Assembly (NCBI GenBank): GCA_017643365.1
Contig: JAEPNO010000006.1
Coordinates: forward strand, 1 to 64,000
Reading direction: 5' to 3'
DNA: 64,000 nucleotides
Source of the DNA: Balneolaceae bacterium
Lineage (GTDB): Bacteria; Bacteroidota; Rhodothermia; Balneolales; Balneolaceae
The notes under the pieces are model-generated. The model did no database searches. It worked only from the letters and a program-made list of their open reading frames with translations, and was not told the origin of the DNA. The position numbers and the translations under genes were made by a program. Shown piece by piece: positions 50,204-59,302 of this stretch (position 1 is the stretch's first letter; each line of letters starts with the position of its first letter).

Positions 50204-50926
50204 ATGAAAAAACCCATCAACCTTTACGATTTAGAAAACGGAGCCTACCAAAAGGTTTGGGATGTGCAGCGGTCTGTTCAGGAAAAGCTGATCGAAGAAA
50301 AACGTGCAGAATCGAAAGGGGAATTTGAGGGCGAGCGAAAAAATGATGCGATCATTTTTGTGGAACATCCACATGTATACACGCTTGGGAAAAGTGGAGC
50401 CGAAGAAAACATGCTTCGCTCGATGTTAGAGCTCCAAAAATTGGAAGCTGAATTCGTGAAAATCGATCGTGGTGGGGATATCACTTATCACGGCCCCGGA
50501 CAGATTGTAGGTTACCCGATCATGGATCTGGATCGGCATTTCACCGACATCCACAAATATCTGCGATTTCTCGAAGAAGTGCTCATTCGTGTTTGTGGAG
50601 ATTACGGACTTGAAGCCGGTCGCATCGATGGACTAACGGGTGTTTGGATCGGGGAAGAAAAGATCGCCGCTCTCGGGATTCGTTCCTCGCGTTGGGTTAC
50701 CATGCATGGCTTCGCTTTTAATGTGAACTCCGATCTTAGCTACTTCGGACACATAGTTCCATGCGGAATTACCGACAAAGCCGTAACTAGTTTACAGGCT
50801 CAATTAGGGCGGGAAATTGATCAGCAAGAAGTGAAAAAACGGATCGTTTCTCACTTTGAAGATGTTTTTGAAGTTCGTATTTCTCCATCCGGTGGATGGC
50901 AGGAACTAGAGCAATATTTTTTGTAA
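50204..50926 (+). CDS. lipB: Octanoyltransferase LipB
   Basis: 240 aa. Moves octanoate from acyl carrier protein to lipoyl domains. Motifs: EHPHVYTLGKSG, RGGDITYHGPGQIVGYPIMD, GVWIGEEKIAALGIRSSRWV, and HGFAFNVNSDLSYFGHIVPCGI with the catalytic Cys (PCGI) and Lys (EEKIAALG). Located with lipA and lpdA. Confidence 0.97.
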   Translation: MKKPINLYDLENGAYQKVWDVQRSVQEKLIEEKRAESKGEFEGERKNDAIIFVEHPHVYTLGKSGAEENMLRSMLELQKLEAEFVKIDRGGDITYHGPGQIVGYPIMDLDRHFTDIHKYLRFLEEVLIRVCGDYGLEAGRIDGLTGVWIGEEKIAALGIRSSRWVTMHGFAFNVNSDLSYFGHIVPCGITDKAVTSLQAQLGREIDQQEVKKRIVSHFEDVFEVRISPSGGWQELEQYFL

Positions 50927-50935
50927 TTTTATAAG

Positions 50936-51038
50936 GTCATTCAGAGTCCCGCTTGTCGGGACGAAGAATCCGCACAACGCTATTACCAATACCAACATTT
51001 TGCAGATCCTTCTCCGCCGGCTGGCGAATCAGGATGAC
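50936..51038. repeat. Interspersed GTCATTC ... GGATGAC element between lipB and lipA
   Basis: An ~103-nt imperfect hairpin: GTCATTCAGAG and GAAGAATC on the left, GATCCTTC and AGGATGAC on the right. Inside are a GTCCCG-CTTGT-CGGGAC hairpin and a variant of the TCCGCCAGCTGGCGGA palindrome (51013-51028). Same family as 54431-54487. Confidence 0.75.
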
Positions 51039-51059
51039 ATCAAATAAAGAAATTATTCC

Positions 51060-51935
51060 ATGATCAAAGAACTACAGATTGTAGAGAAAAAATCGAAGCA
51101 ACGGCGACCTAATTGGTTGCGCGTTAAACTTCCATCAGGAGAGAAATTCAAGGAAGTGCTCGATACAATTAACGAGCACAAATTAAACACGGTTTGTTCC
51201 GAAGCCCGATGCCCGAATATGGGCGAATGCTGGGGCGCAGGTACCGCCACTTTTATGTTATTGGGGGATGTTTGTACCCGTTCTTGTGCTTTTTGTGCGG
51301 TAAAAACCGGTCGACCACCAAAAGATTTAGATTGGGATGAGCCAAGACGTGTAGCCGATGCCGCAGCTAAAATGAAGTTGAAACACGTGGTGTTAACTTC
51401 CATCAACCGAGATGATAGAAAAGACGGAGGCGCACCTATTTTTGCTGCAACACACACTGCGCTTCGCGAAGCCATCCCCGGTGTTACCATCGAGTCGTTA
51501 ATACCGGATTTTAAAGGCGATTGGGAAACTTTACAGATTGTATTGGATACACCGCCGGAAGTGTTGAGTCATAATCTGGAAACGGTGCCGAATAAATACC
51601 GACGAGTTCGTCCGCAAGCAAGATACGAGCGATCTCTGGAGTTATTGTTGAGAACAAAGGAAGCCGGGGTGAAATCCAAAACCGGAATTATGGTTGGATT
51701 AGGGGAAACTCGGGAAGAAGTGATTGAATTAATGCAAGATTGTGTGGATCATAAGGTGGATGTATTGACCATCGGGCAGTATATGCAGCCTACTAAGATG
51801 CACCACCCCGTTTTGGATTGGGTACACCCGGATCAGTTTGCTGAATACAAGGAAATTGGAGAAAAACTAGGAATTGGCCATGTAGAAAGTGGCCCGTTGG
51901 TACGTTCATCTTATCACGCTGAACGCCACGTTTAA
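51060..51935 (+). CDS. lipA: Lipoyl synthase
   Basis: 291 aa. A radical-SAM enzyme that adds two sulphurs to the octanoyl chain. Auxiliary cluster motif C-S-E-A-R-C-P-N-M-G-E-C and radical-SAM motif C-T-R-S-C-A-F-C are both intact; the C-terminal R-S-S-Y-H-A-E gives the serine that binds the auxiliary cluster. Works after LipB. Confidence 0.97.
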   Translation: MIKELQIVEKKSKQRRPNWLRVKLPSGEKFKEVLDTINEHKLNTVCSEARCPNMGECWGAGTATFMLLGDVCTRSCAFCAVKTGRPPKDLDWDEPRRVADAAAKMKLKHVVLTSINRDDRKDGGAPIFAATHTALREAIPGVTIESLIPDFKGDWETLQIVLDTPPEVLSHNLETVPNKYRRVRPQARYERSLELLLRTKEAGVKSKTGIMVGLGETREEVIELMQDCVDHKVDVLTIGQYMQPTKMHHPVLDWVHPDQFAEYKEIGEKLGIGHVESGPLVRSSYHAERHV

Positions 51936-51966
51936 GCTCTGCTAAACGTTAACTTAATTTACTAAA

Positions 51967-52671
51967 ATGCTATCTACGCTTACCGTACTGTTGATCAGTT
52001 ATGTACTGGGATCGATTCCTTCGGCCATTTGGGTTGGGAAGATTTATAAAGGCGTGGATGTTCGAGAACACGGTAGCGGTAACGCGGGAACTACCAACAC
52101 ATTTCGTGTTTTAGGCGTACCTGCAGGCGTTACGGTTTTTGCGATGGATTTTATGAAGGGTTTTGTGCCATCGTTTTGGCTGAGCGCCATTGCCTTCGAT
52201 TTATTCGCTGGCCCGCTTGCCCCGCCAAACTGGGATGTGGAAGCGTTTCTAAAGATTGCTTGTGGTCTATTTGCCGTGATCGGACACATGTTTCCTATTT
52301 TTGCGCGCTTTAAAGGCGGTAAAGGTGCGGCCACTGCGTGCGGGATGCTTTTTGGTGTTGAGCCGATTTCAATAGCAATATCCTTCACTTTATTTGGGAT
52401 CATCGTTTACGTAACTAAATACGTATCGCTTGCCTCCATAACAGCTACCTTTATTTATCCGATCACACTTTTGATTATGCGCTATGGCTTACAGCAGGAT
52501 ATCGATGGAAGTATCATCGTGTTTGCTCTTATTGTGGCATCGGGCATCATTTATAAACACAAATCGAATATCCAACGACTTTTGGATGGCACCGAGAGTA
52601 AGGTAGGCCAAAGCAAGAAAGTGGAAGGGGAAACGACATCCGAAGCACAAACCGAGCAGGTGCAAATATGA
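51967..52671 (+). CDS. plsY: Glycerol-3-phosphate acyltransferase PlsY
   Basis: 234 aa. Membrane enzyme that acylates glycerol-3-phosphate from acyl phosphate. GSIPSAIWVGKIYKGVDVRE, GSGNAGTTNTFRVLG, MDFMKGFVPSF, and RFKGGKGAATACGMLFG are the three conserved loops. A charged tail of ~25 residues is extra. Overlaps gpsA by 4 nt (ATGA), linking substrate supply and use. Confidence 0.96.
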   Translation: MLSTLTVLLISYVLGSIPSAIWVGKIYKGVDVREHGSGNAGTTNTFRVLGVPAGVTVFAMDFMKGFVPSFWLSAIAFDLFAGPLAPPNWDVEAFLKIACGLFAVIGHMFPIFARFKGGKGAATACGMLFGVEPISIAISFTLFGIIVYVTKYVSLASITATFIYPITLLIMRYGLQQDIDGSIIVFALIVASGIIYKHKSNIQRLLDGTESKVGQSKKVEGETTSEAQTEQVQI

Positions 52672-53678
52672 GAAATGTAACAGTGGTGGGTGCCGGTAGT
52701 TTTGGAACGGCACTGGCAATGGTTTTAGAGGCTGCCGGAAATAAAGTTCAGATTTGGGCACGTGAAAAAAATGTAGTGGATTCCATCAATACACAGCACA
52801 AAAACCCGTCGTATTTAAGCGATTTGTTGTTGCCGGAATCGATTGAAGCGTACAACGATTTAGAGCATTGTCTTCGATCTCAGGATATGGTGGTTTTTGC
52901 AACGCCATCGCACACACTTAGAGAAATTGCTGCTAAAATAAAGCCGTGCCTCGATGGACATGAAGTTTTAGTTACGGTTTCAAAAGGGATCGAAAACGAG
53001 ACTTTTAAAACGATGTCTCAAATTCTAATTGAAGTGATGGACGGAGTTACTTACGAAGATAATATCGGAGTATTATACGGACCATCTCATGCAGAAGAAG
53101 TAGCACGACTTCGTCCTACTACGGTTGTTGCTGCAGCCTATTCCAGCCGGACTGCACGGGTTATTCAAGAAACGTTTATGACGCCTATGTTTCGAGTGTA
53201 TGCCAATAATGATGTAATTGGCGTGGAAATTGGCGGATCAGTTAAAAATATAATGGCCGTTGCCGCCGGTATCATTGACGGTGCAGAACTGGGTGATAAT
53301 GCTAAAGCAGCATTGATCACGCGTGGGCTTCATGAGATGAAGCGCATGGGGCAAATGATGGGCGCTCACAACGATACATTCTCCGGTTTAACCGGCATGG
53401 GTGATTTGATTGTTACATGTACATCGGCGCATAGCCGTAACCGGTATGTTGGCCAGCAAATTGGGAAAGGATTTAAGCTCAATGAAATTATTGAGAGCAT
53501 GAACATGGTTGCAGAAGGTATAAAGACCACAAAATCGGTGCACGATTGGGCGAAAAAGAATAACGTTGAAATGCCAATTACCGAGGCAGTATACCATGTG
53601 TTGTTCGATGACGTTGATCCCAAGGACGCGCTAAACCGATTGATGAACCGAGACCCTAAAGACGAAAAAATCATCTAA
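52668..53678 (+). CDS. gpsA: Glycerol-3-phosphate dehydrogenase [NAD(P)+]
   Basis: 336 aa. Makes sn-glycerol-3-phosphate from DHAP. N-terminal VVGAGSFGTALAMVLEAAG (NAD loop), then YGPSHAEEVARLRPTTVVAA, GGSVKNIMAVAAGIIDG with catalytic Lys, and GLTGMGDLIVTCTS. Fully typical. Translationally coupled to plsY. Confidence 0.97.
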   Translation: MRNVTVVGAGSFGTALAMVLEAAGNKVQIWAREKNVVDSINTQHKNPSYLSDLLLPESIEAYNDLEHCLRSQDMVVFATPSHTLREIAAKIKPCLDGHEVLVTVSKGIENETFKTMSQILIEVMDGVTYEDNIGVLYGPSHAEEVARLRPTTVVAAAYSSRTARVIQETFMTPMFRVYANNDVIGVEIGGSVKNIMAVAAGIIDGAELGDNAKAALITRGLHEMKRMGQMMGAHNDTFSGLTGMGDLIVTCTSAHSRNRYVGQQIGKGFKLNEIIESMNMVAEGIKTTKSVHDWAKKNNVEMPITEAVYHVLFDDVDPKDALNRLMNRDPKDEKII

Positions 53679-53705
53679 TGTCTGCACGGTTGATGGAGGA
53701 GAGCT

Positions 53706-54401
53706 ATGGACGACGAAATGAATTTCTACTTGCAACACGCGGGCAATATGCCGCTAAGCACGATGTCGCGCCAGGATTTAAAAAACCTGATTGCAACGGG
53801 TGAAAGTTCCTTCCTAGAGTTTAAGCACAAAGTAGCATCACCCGAAAAAATTGCTCGTGAAATTGCTGCTTTCGCCAATACCAATGGCGGAACAATTTTG
53901 ATTGGTGTGAGCGATAATGGTGAGATGGTGGGCACCGAAAGCTATATGGAAGAAGAGTTTTGGCTAGAAGAAGCCGCTAAACTTTGTGTGCCAGAAATTG
54001 ATATCCACATGGAGTTGCTAAACATCGGCAATAAAGATATTGTGATTGTAGATGTGCCCGAAGCCGAGAAAAAGCCGGTTTACCTGAAGGGCAAAAAACG
54101 CAGAAAGGTGTTTGTCCGCCAGGCCGATGAAAGCGTGCTAGCTAACGAAGAGTTGATCGAGGTGATGAAGCTGGGCAGCCGTGAAGAAGGCATCACTTTC
54201 GAGTTTGGTGAAAAAGAGCAGTTATTATTTCGATTTTTGAACGAGTACAGCGAAATAACCGTCGAGCGATTTAGCATTATCATCAACACAACCACTTATA
54301 CCGCCGCAAAAATTTTAGTGAATTTAGTAAGCGTTGGCGTATTAGATCTGTTTGAAAAGGACGGAGTTGCACATTATACATTTTCACGTAAAAGTGCTTA
54401 A
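53706..54401 (+). CDS. AlbA_2 (Schlafen-like) domain protein
   Basis: 231 aa. Residues ~25-150 carry the AlbA_2/Schlafen-like block ESSFLEFKHKVASPEKIARE, AFANTNGGTILIGVSDNGEM and KKRRKVFVRQADESVLA; the C-terminal ~70 residues look like a winged helix (FSIIINTTTYTAAKILVNLV). Family members bind nucleic acid and some act as regulators or in phage defence; role here unknown. 27 nt after gpsA, so perhaps same transcript. Confidence 0.85.
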   Translation: MDDEMNFYLQHAGNMPLSTMSRQDLKNLIATGESSFLEFKHKVASPEKIAREIAAFANTNGGTILIGVSDNGEMVGTESYMEEEFWLEEAAKLCVPEIDIHMELLNIGNKDIVIVDVPEAEKKPVYLKGKKRRKVFVRQADESVLANEELIEVMKLGSREEGITFEFGEKEQLLFRFLNEYSEITVERFSIIINTTTYTAAKILVNLVSVGVLDLFEKDGVAHYTFSRKSA

Positions 54402-54430
54402 ATTCAATGCATTGAGTGGATATGAAAATA

Positions 54431-54487
54431 GTCATTCTGAGCGAGAGCGAAGAACCGACGATCCTTCGGCATTAGCCTCGGGATGAC
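54431..54487. repeat. Interspersed GTCATTCTGAG ... GGATGAC element
   Basis: GTCATTCTGAGCGAG, GAAGAACC, GATCCTTC and CCTCGGGATGAC: imperfect hairpin, same family as 50936-51038. Lies in the spacer just before the Fe-S carrier gene. Confidence 0.75.
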
Positions 54488-54498
54488 GAAAAAAAGAT

Positions 54499-54927
54499 AT
54501 GAATAATCAAGAAGAACAGTTAGACGATGTAATAGCTTCCTTGCTAGACGATTTCGACGATGAGGAATCGACTACGGAGGAAGTGCAAGAATTAACCGGA
54601 GAGCCGGTTCGTTTAACCGAGAGAGCAGCCAAACAAGTGGCAAAAATTAAAGAACAGCAGAAAGAGCATGAAAACCTATATCTACGTGTCGCTGTTGAAG
54701 GTGGCGGATGCTCCGGATTAAGCTACAAATTGGGGCTTGATCATAGAACTGAAGAAGATGTTGTGTTCGAAAATCATGGTGTGGAGTTGATTGTGGATTC
54801 TAAGCATCTGATGTACTTAGAGGGCATTGAAATTGATTACCCCGATGGACTGGATGCCCGTGGGTTTACCTTCGATAACCCAAATGCCGCTGATAATTGC
54901 GGTTGCGGAACTAGCTTTTCGATCTAG
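54499..54927 (+). CDS. A-type iron-sulphur carrier (IscA/ErpA-like)
   Basis: 142 aa. The three conserved cysteines are in GGGCSGLSYKL and NCGCGTSFSI. The usual ~108-residue domain is preceded by an acidic extension of ~34 residues (SLLDDFDDEESTTEEVQEL). Delivers Fe-S clusters to target enzymes; with lipA (a two-cluster enzyme) nearby, service to it is plausible but not proved. Confidence 0.93.
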   Translation: MNNQEEQLDDVIASLLDDFDDEESTTEEVQELTGEPVRLTERAAKQVAKIKEQQKEHENLYLRVAVEGGGCSGLSYKLGLDHRTEEDVVFENHGVELIVDSKHLMYLEGIEIDYPDGLDARGFTFDNPNAADNCGCGTSFSI

Positions 54928-54932
54928 TTAGT

Positions 54933-54965
54933 AACCCTGGAAGGGTTTAGAACCCTTCCAGGGTT
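54933..54965. terminator. 15-bp palindromic hairpin between convergent genes
   Basis: AACCCTGGAAGGGTT-TAG-AACCCTTCCAGGGTT: a perfect 15-bp stem with a 3-nt loop between the Fe-S carrier and NDH-2 genes. Could serve both strands; also resembles a dispersed palindrome. Confidence 0.7.
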
Positions 54966-54988
54966 GCTAATTGGTTGATTGATTACGA

Positions 54989-56251
54989 TCAGGTTTCAAC
55001 CTCCCGATTTTCTTTATGCGCGATCAGGCGCACGCCACGCTTAAAGGTGATGTAATGCCAAATCCACTCGGCGAATACGCGGAATCGATTTCGGAAGCCG
55101 ATCAAAAAGAAAATGTGGATTACACCCCAAATCAACCACGCGAAAAAACCGGTTAGTTTAAACCCTTTGATATCAGCCACCGCTTTGGCTCTACCGATGG
55201 TTGCCATCGTGCCTTTATCTACATATTTGAATGGTTTACGATTAGTACCGTTCGACTCATTTTTCAGTAGTTTACCAAGGTATTTACCTTGCTGCATGGC
55301 CACCGGAGCAACTCCGGCTAATGGCTTTCCCTTTTCATCCTCAAAATAAGCGGCATCTCCAATTACAAAAATGTTGGGATGATTAGGAATCGAAAGATCC
55401 TCGTTCACCTTAATACGTCCAATGCGGTCGGTTTCTTCGCCGAGGTTATTGGTGAGATCGGTGCCTGAAACCCCTGCAGCCCAAATAATATTGGGAGTCT
55501 CGATAAATTGATTTTTAAGCTGCACACCATCTTTTCGAATTTCCTCAACCGGAGAATTCAACAGTACATGCACGCCCATTTTAGTAAGCGTTTCAAGTGC
55601 ATTATCCGAAAGACTTTCAGAAAACCCATTCAGTACACCGCTGGCAGCTTCCACCAGATAAACGTTGGTCTCGTTACGATGGAAATTTCGATAATCGCGC
55701 ATCATGTTTCGCTTGGCAATTTCAGCGATAGAACCGGCCATTTCTACGCCTGTTGGTCCGCCACCAATCACAACAAATGTGAGGTACGGCTTACGATCTT
55801 CGAGATCATGGATTTTTTCAGCTTGTTCCAGTGAAACCAAAATACGTTCTCGAATTCGAAGGGCATCATCCAGCGATTTAAGGCCGGGGGCACTTTTCTC
55901 CCAGTCATCATTTCCGAAATAGTTGTATTCGGCACCGGTTGCAATCACCAGGTAATCGAATGGAATTACATCACCCTCAGCCAGCTGCACAACCTGATCG
56001 GTTTTACTCACCTCAACAACCTCGCCGAGTACCACCTTTACGTTTTTCTGTTTGGTAAACACCGATCGGATGGGAGTTGCAATATCGCCGGGCGAAAGTG
56101 CCGCTGTGGCCACCTGATACAGCAATGGCTGAAACAAGTGATGGTTGGCTTTGTCGATGATGGTGACTTCGTAAGAGGTGTTGGCAAGCGATTTGGCTAC
56201 GTTCATTCCGCCAAATCCACCGCCAATAATTACAACCTTTTTGTTGGGCAT
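54989..56251 (-). CDS. ndh: Type II NADH dehydrogenase-like flavoprotein
   Basis: 420 aa. Non-pumping NADH:quinone reductase. FAD loop VVIIGGGFGGMNVAKSLANT, NADH loop VVIGGGPTGVEMAGSIAEI, FAD second motif NIFVIGDAAYFEDEKGKPLAG and the AQQ-like VAMQQGKYLGKLL. A C-terminal hydrophobic patch (FFAWLIWGVIHIFFLIGF) gives membrane contact. Gives the cell a second NADH entry besides Na+-NQR. Last of the hslO-277aa-ndh minus-strand run. Confidence 0.92.
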   Translation of the reverse strand: MPNKKVVIIGGGFGGMNVAKSLANTSYEVTIIDKANHHLFQPLLYQVATAALSPGDIATPIRSVFTKQKNVKVVLGEVVEVSKTDQVVQLAEGDVIPFDYLVIATGAEYNYFGNDDWEKSAPGLKSLDDALRIRERILVSLEQAEKIHDLEDRKPYLTFVVIGGGPTGVEMAGSIAEIAKRNMMRDYRNFHRNETNVYLVEAASGVLNGFSESLSDNALETLTKMGVHVLLNSPVEEIRKDGVQLKNQFIETPNIIWAAGVSGTDLTNNLGEETDRIGRIKVNEDLSIPNHPNIFVIGDAAYFEDEKGKPLAGVAPVAMQQGKYLGKLLKNESNGTNRKPFKYVDKGTMATIGRAKAVADIKGFKLTGFFAWLIWGVIHIFFLIGFRNRFRVFAEWIWHYITFKRGVRLIAHKENREVET

Positions 56252-56259
56252 AATAGCTC

Positions 56260-57093
56260 CTATGATTTAATCTTTACATCCGGTCGAATTTCAATGTCTT
56301 CCGATTCGTCGATCGCTTTTTCAAAATCTTCCATTTCAATTTCCGGCTTGGGTTCCTCTTTAAAGCGTCCTGCGCGGAATCTGCGTTCCATCACCTGCTG
56401 AATAGTTTCTACTAACTCTTTGAGTTTGCGCTTCTTTTTATTTTTGAGGGATCGAACATATCGGGAAAAAGCGAGGCTGCCAAGAATAAACAAACCACCA
56501 AAAATAACCAGAGGCTCGGTATCTCCGCCCCCGGCTTCAAAAAGCAAGGCTGAGATCATCATAAACCCACCAAAACCAAAAGCCATGGCGGGTAGAAATA
56601 ATTTGTTATACGTTTTTAGATTTTGCCTTAGTGTCAGCTTAACTCTTCCTGAAGATTCTTCTTTAATCTCGAGCTCAGGGCTTCGGGTTGTAGCAAAAAT
56701 CTTTGCAGGAAATGCCGGTGTTGAATTCCAATAAATATTGCCTTTCCGGCGGGTGATGGTTCCAACGGAATTAAAATGATACTCAACTTGAGCACGGATT
56801 TCGTTCAATAAAGCGCCGTCTAGCGGACCATTTGCATAGCCTTGAATTTCAGCTTCAGTAAACGATTGTGTATCAATGATAATCGGCTCATCGATCGGGA
56901 TGCCTTCGAATTCGAGCATCGCTTGTTTGATGAAATGCCGCTTGATGTCCAAATTATGGCCAATCTCGAAAACGGAATCTAGATCTTCGGGCTCAGGTAC
57001 TTTTGTGCCCGAAAGCGATTGCTCGTGATATCGTTGCAAGATGGAGGCTCTCTTGATGATTTGTTTGAGTTCGTCGTTAGTGAGCCTGCCCAT
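56260..57093 (-). CDS. Membrane protein of unknown function with two helices
   Basis: 277 aa. A helical N-terminal part (DELKQIIKRASILQRYHEQS), a beta-rich middle (IYWNSTPAFPAKIFATTRSP), then two membrane helices (residues ~172-190 and 198-212), then a basic coiled tail and an acidic end. No family recognised. Between hslO (15 nt) and ndh (8 nt), so the three genes are likely co-transcribed. Confidence 0.7.
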   Translation of the reverse strand: MGRLTNDELKQIIKRASILQRYHEQSLSGTKVPEPEDLDSVFEIGHNLDIKRHFIKQAMLEFEGIPIDEPIIIDTQSFTEAEIQGYANGPLDGALLNEIRAQVEYHFNSVGTITRRKGNIYWNSTPAFPAKIFATTRSPELEIKEESSGRVKLTLRQNLKTYNKLFLPAMAFGFGGFMMISALLFEAGGGDTEPLVIFGGLFILGSLAFSRYVRSLKNKKKRKLKELVETIQQVMERRFRAGRFKEEPKPEIEMEDFEKAIDESEDIEIRPDVKIKS

Positions 57094-57108
57094 TTGTAAT
57101 ACCTTCGG

Positions 57109-57999
57109 TTAGTTTGCCTCGCTGATAAGTTTAGCGATGTCGTCTTTCGAAATTTCTTCGCGATTGTTGCAATAATGGCACACAATTTCCTGCGATTCTC
57201 CCTTCATTTCTTTCAAGTCGTCGATGTTTAACATTGATAGCGCATCTAGGAAGCGTTCACGTGAACATCGACAAAAGAAATCAACAGGTTGGCGCGAAAG
57301 TTCTTTGACTTCGATGGGCGAAACCGACTTCTTCATGATCTCGTCGATGTACTGCCCGTCGTTTAACAATTGATCGATCGGTGGAAATGAAGCCAAGCGT
57401 TCTTGTAGCATATCAATTTGCCCCTCGGGCGCACCCGGCAAACGTTGTAAAAGCAATCCGCCTGCTTGGGTGATCAAACCATCGTCGTCGATGCCCACAT
57501 CCAACAATACAGCAGAAGGGATTTGCTCGGATTGCGCCAAATATCTAGCAACATCGGAGGTTACGTCACCGGTTGCAATCTCGATGGAGGATGTACGCGG
57601 TTCGGCCTCGTTATACAGCACTTTGGTAAGTGATAAAACACCTAGACCAATTCCATCACCTAAAGTAACACCCTCTGACGTGTAATCGAGTTCGGCAGTA
57701 GAATCGCCCACATACCCACGAACTTCACCCAAACTATTGGCTTCGGCAATTATCGTTTTAAGCGGGCCATTTCCATCCATCCGGAGCTGAATGCGCTCCT
57801 CTTTCTTTAATTCTGATGCAAGCAGCATGGTGGCCGTCATTGCTTTACCAAGCACTACTTTTGACAGTAATGATAACTGATGACGTTCAGCAGCTTCGCG
57901 AACAACATCGGTTGTTTTAACAACAGAAATTTTGAAATGCCCGTCGGTGGTAATTCCCTTGATAATTCGGTCTTTAAATTGAAACTCTTCGATATTCAT
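57109..57999 (-). CDS. hslO: Hsp33 redox-regulated chaperone
   Basis: 296 aa from the ATG at 57999 (MNIEEFQFKDRIIKGI); a longer frame to 58056 lacks consensus. Holdase switched on by oxidation. The redox zinc site is C-R-C-S and C-H-Y-C near the C-terminus; GVLSLTKVL and GDVTSDVARYLAQSEQIPSA are typical. Upstream TATCTTTG on the minus strand (58072-58065) may be its own -7 box, overlapping the terminator of the dehydrogenase gene. Confidence 0.95.
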   Translation of the reverse strand: MNIEEFQFKDRIIKGITTDGHFKISVVKTTDVVREAAERHQLSLLSKVVLGKAMTATMLLASELKKEERIQLRMDGNGPLKTIIAEANSLGEVRGYVGDSTAELDYTSEGVTLGDGIGLGVLSLTKVLYNEAEPRTSSIEIATGDVTSDVARYLAQSEQIPSAVLLDVGIDDDGLITQAGGLLLQRLPGAPEGQIDMLQERLASFPPIDQLLNDGQYIDEIMKKSVSPIEVKELSRQPVDFFCRCSRERFLDALSMLNIDDLKEMKGESQEIVCHYCNNREEISKDDIAKLISEAN

Positions 58000-58032
58000 G
58001 AGTGAAATTCTAATTGGGTAATCGATCGCATA

Positions 58033-58064
58033 AAAAAATCCCGCCTGAGTAATCAAACGGGATT
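58033..58064 (-). terminator. Terminator after the leucine-type dehydrogenase gene
   Basis: On the minus strand GAATCCCGTTTG ... GGCGGGATTTTTTT: a 7-bp stem (AATCCCG/CGGGATT) with an 18-nt loop and a T run. Confidence 0.8.
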
Positions 58065-58089
58065 CAAAGATAAGGATTAAATTGCTTAA

Positions 58090-59265
58090 TTAGCGATTAT
58101 CGAGCCGATACATCTCGCCTAATCGTCCGGAAATCTTACTTTGAGAAGTGTACATGCTTTTCAGTTTACTCACTTCAGCAATTCGCTTTTCAGCCAATTC
58201 GTTCGAGGCTTTGTGTGTTGGAATGCCATGCTCTTCCGAGTAGTTCAATACGTTTAGGGTGGTGTCATAAATTCGCTCGGTTTGGTTCATCGCTTGTTGG
58301 CGATTGTAGCCTTCGAGTTCACTCGAAATGTTGATGATTCCCCCGGCATTAATCACGTAATCAGGTGCATACAAAATGCCTTTGCCCAGCAACATCTGTC
58401 CGTGAAGGTCTTCATCATCCAAAATATTATTAGCACCACCGGCTATGATATCACACTTAAACTGATCCATTGTGTTATCGTTTACCACGCCACCCAATGC
58501 GCACGGAGTAAAGATGTCGACATCTAAGCCATAAATTTCGGTTGGATCGACTAACGTGCCGCCTACTTTATCGGCTAAAGCTTGAGCTTTTTCGGTGTAG
58601 ATATCGGTTACATAAAGCTTTGCACCTTCTTTTGCGGCGTAATCAGCAAAAGTTGAAGCTACATTGCCCGCACCCTGAAGTGCAATTTTTTTACCGGCCA
58701 GTGAATCGGAGCCATATGCTTTTTTAGCCGCCGCTTTTGCGCCCATATACACACCAAAGGCCGTTACCGGCGAAGGATTTCCACTTCCACCTAAGGTTTC
58801 GGGGATGCCGGTCACGAATTTAGTTTCAGAGTAAATCCATTCCATATCCTGCACGCTCATCCCCACGTCCTCGGCAGTGATGTAGCGGCCACCGAGTGAG
58901 TCAACAAATCGGCCAAAAGAGCGGAAAAGTGCTTCGTTTTTATCAATATGTGGATCGCCGATGATAACAGCTTTACCACCGCCTAAATTCAAGCCGGAAA
59001 TGGCGGCTTTATAAGTCATGCCGCGGCTAAGTCGCAGCACATCGCGCAAAGCTTCTTGTTCGTTGTTGTACATCCACATACGAGTGCCGCCAAGAGCCGG
59101 CCCTAGTGTTGTGTTATGAATGGCGATGATCGCTTTTAAATTCGTGTCAGGGTTTGAGCAAATTACTACTTGTTCGTGCCCCATATTTTGAAGGGCGTTA
59201 AAGATGCTCAGTTCAGTGTCTGCTTGTTTCGTTACTTCAGTTTCTGCAGATGGAGTGTCAATCAT
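58090..59265 (-). CDS. Glu/Leu/Phe/Val dehydrogenase (leucine dehydrogenase type)
   Basis: 391 aa. Oxidative deamination of branched-chain amino acids, NAD-linked. LGPALGGTRMWMYNNEQEAL, SGLNLGGGKAVIIGDP with catalytic Lys, TAEDVGMSVQDMEW and GAGNVASTFADYAAKEGAKL (NAD loop). Closest in pattern to leucine dehydrogenase; exact substrate is not certain. A palindromic TTGGAACCGCTTCCAA lies 22 nt before the start codon. Confidence 0.92.
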   Translation of the reverse strand: MIDTPSAETEVTKQADTELSIFNALQNMGHEQVVICSNPDTNLKAIIAIHNTTLGPALGGTRMWMYNNEQEALRDVLRLSRGMTYKAAISGLNLGGGKAVIIGDPHIDKNEALFRSFGRFVDSLGGRYITAEDVGMSVQDMEWIYSETKFVTGIPETLGGSGNPSPVTAFGVYMGAKAAAKKAYGSDSLAGKKIALQGAGNVASTFADYAAKEGAKLYVTDIYTEKAQALADKVGGTLVDPTEIYGLDVDIFTPCALGGVVNDNTMDQFKCDIIAGGANNILDDEDLHGQMLLGKGILYAPDYVINAGGIINISSELEGYNRQQAMNQTERIYDTTLNVLNYSEEHGIPTHKASNELAEKRIAEVSKLKSMYTSQSKISGRLGEMYRLDNR

Positions 59266-59286
59266 GTTACAGGATAATTTTATTGG

Positions 59287-59302
59287 TTGGAACCGCTTCC
59301 AA
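59287..59302. promoter_or_regulatory. Possible operator TTGGAA-CCGC-TTCCAA
   Basis: A 6-bp inverted repeat with a 4-nt centre in the divergent spacer between the dehydrogenase and recJ. TGGTTGGAACCG, which includes its left half, recurs at 59406-59417. A repressor site is plausible; no regulator gene is nearby. Confidence 0.35.
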
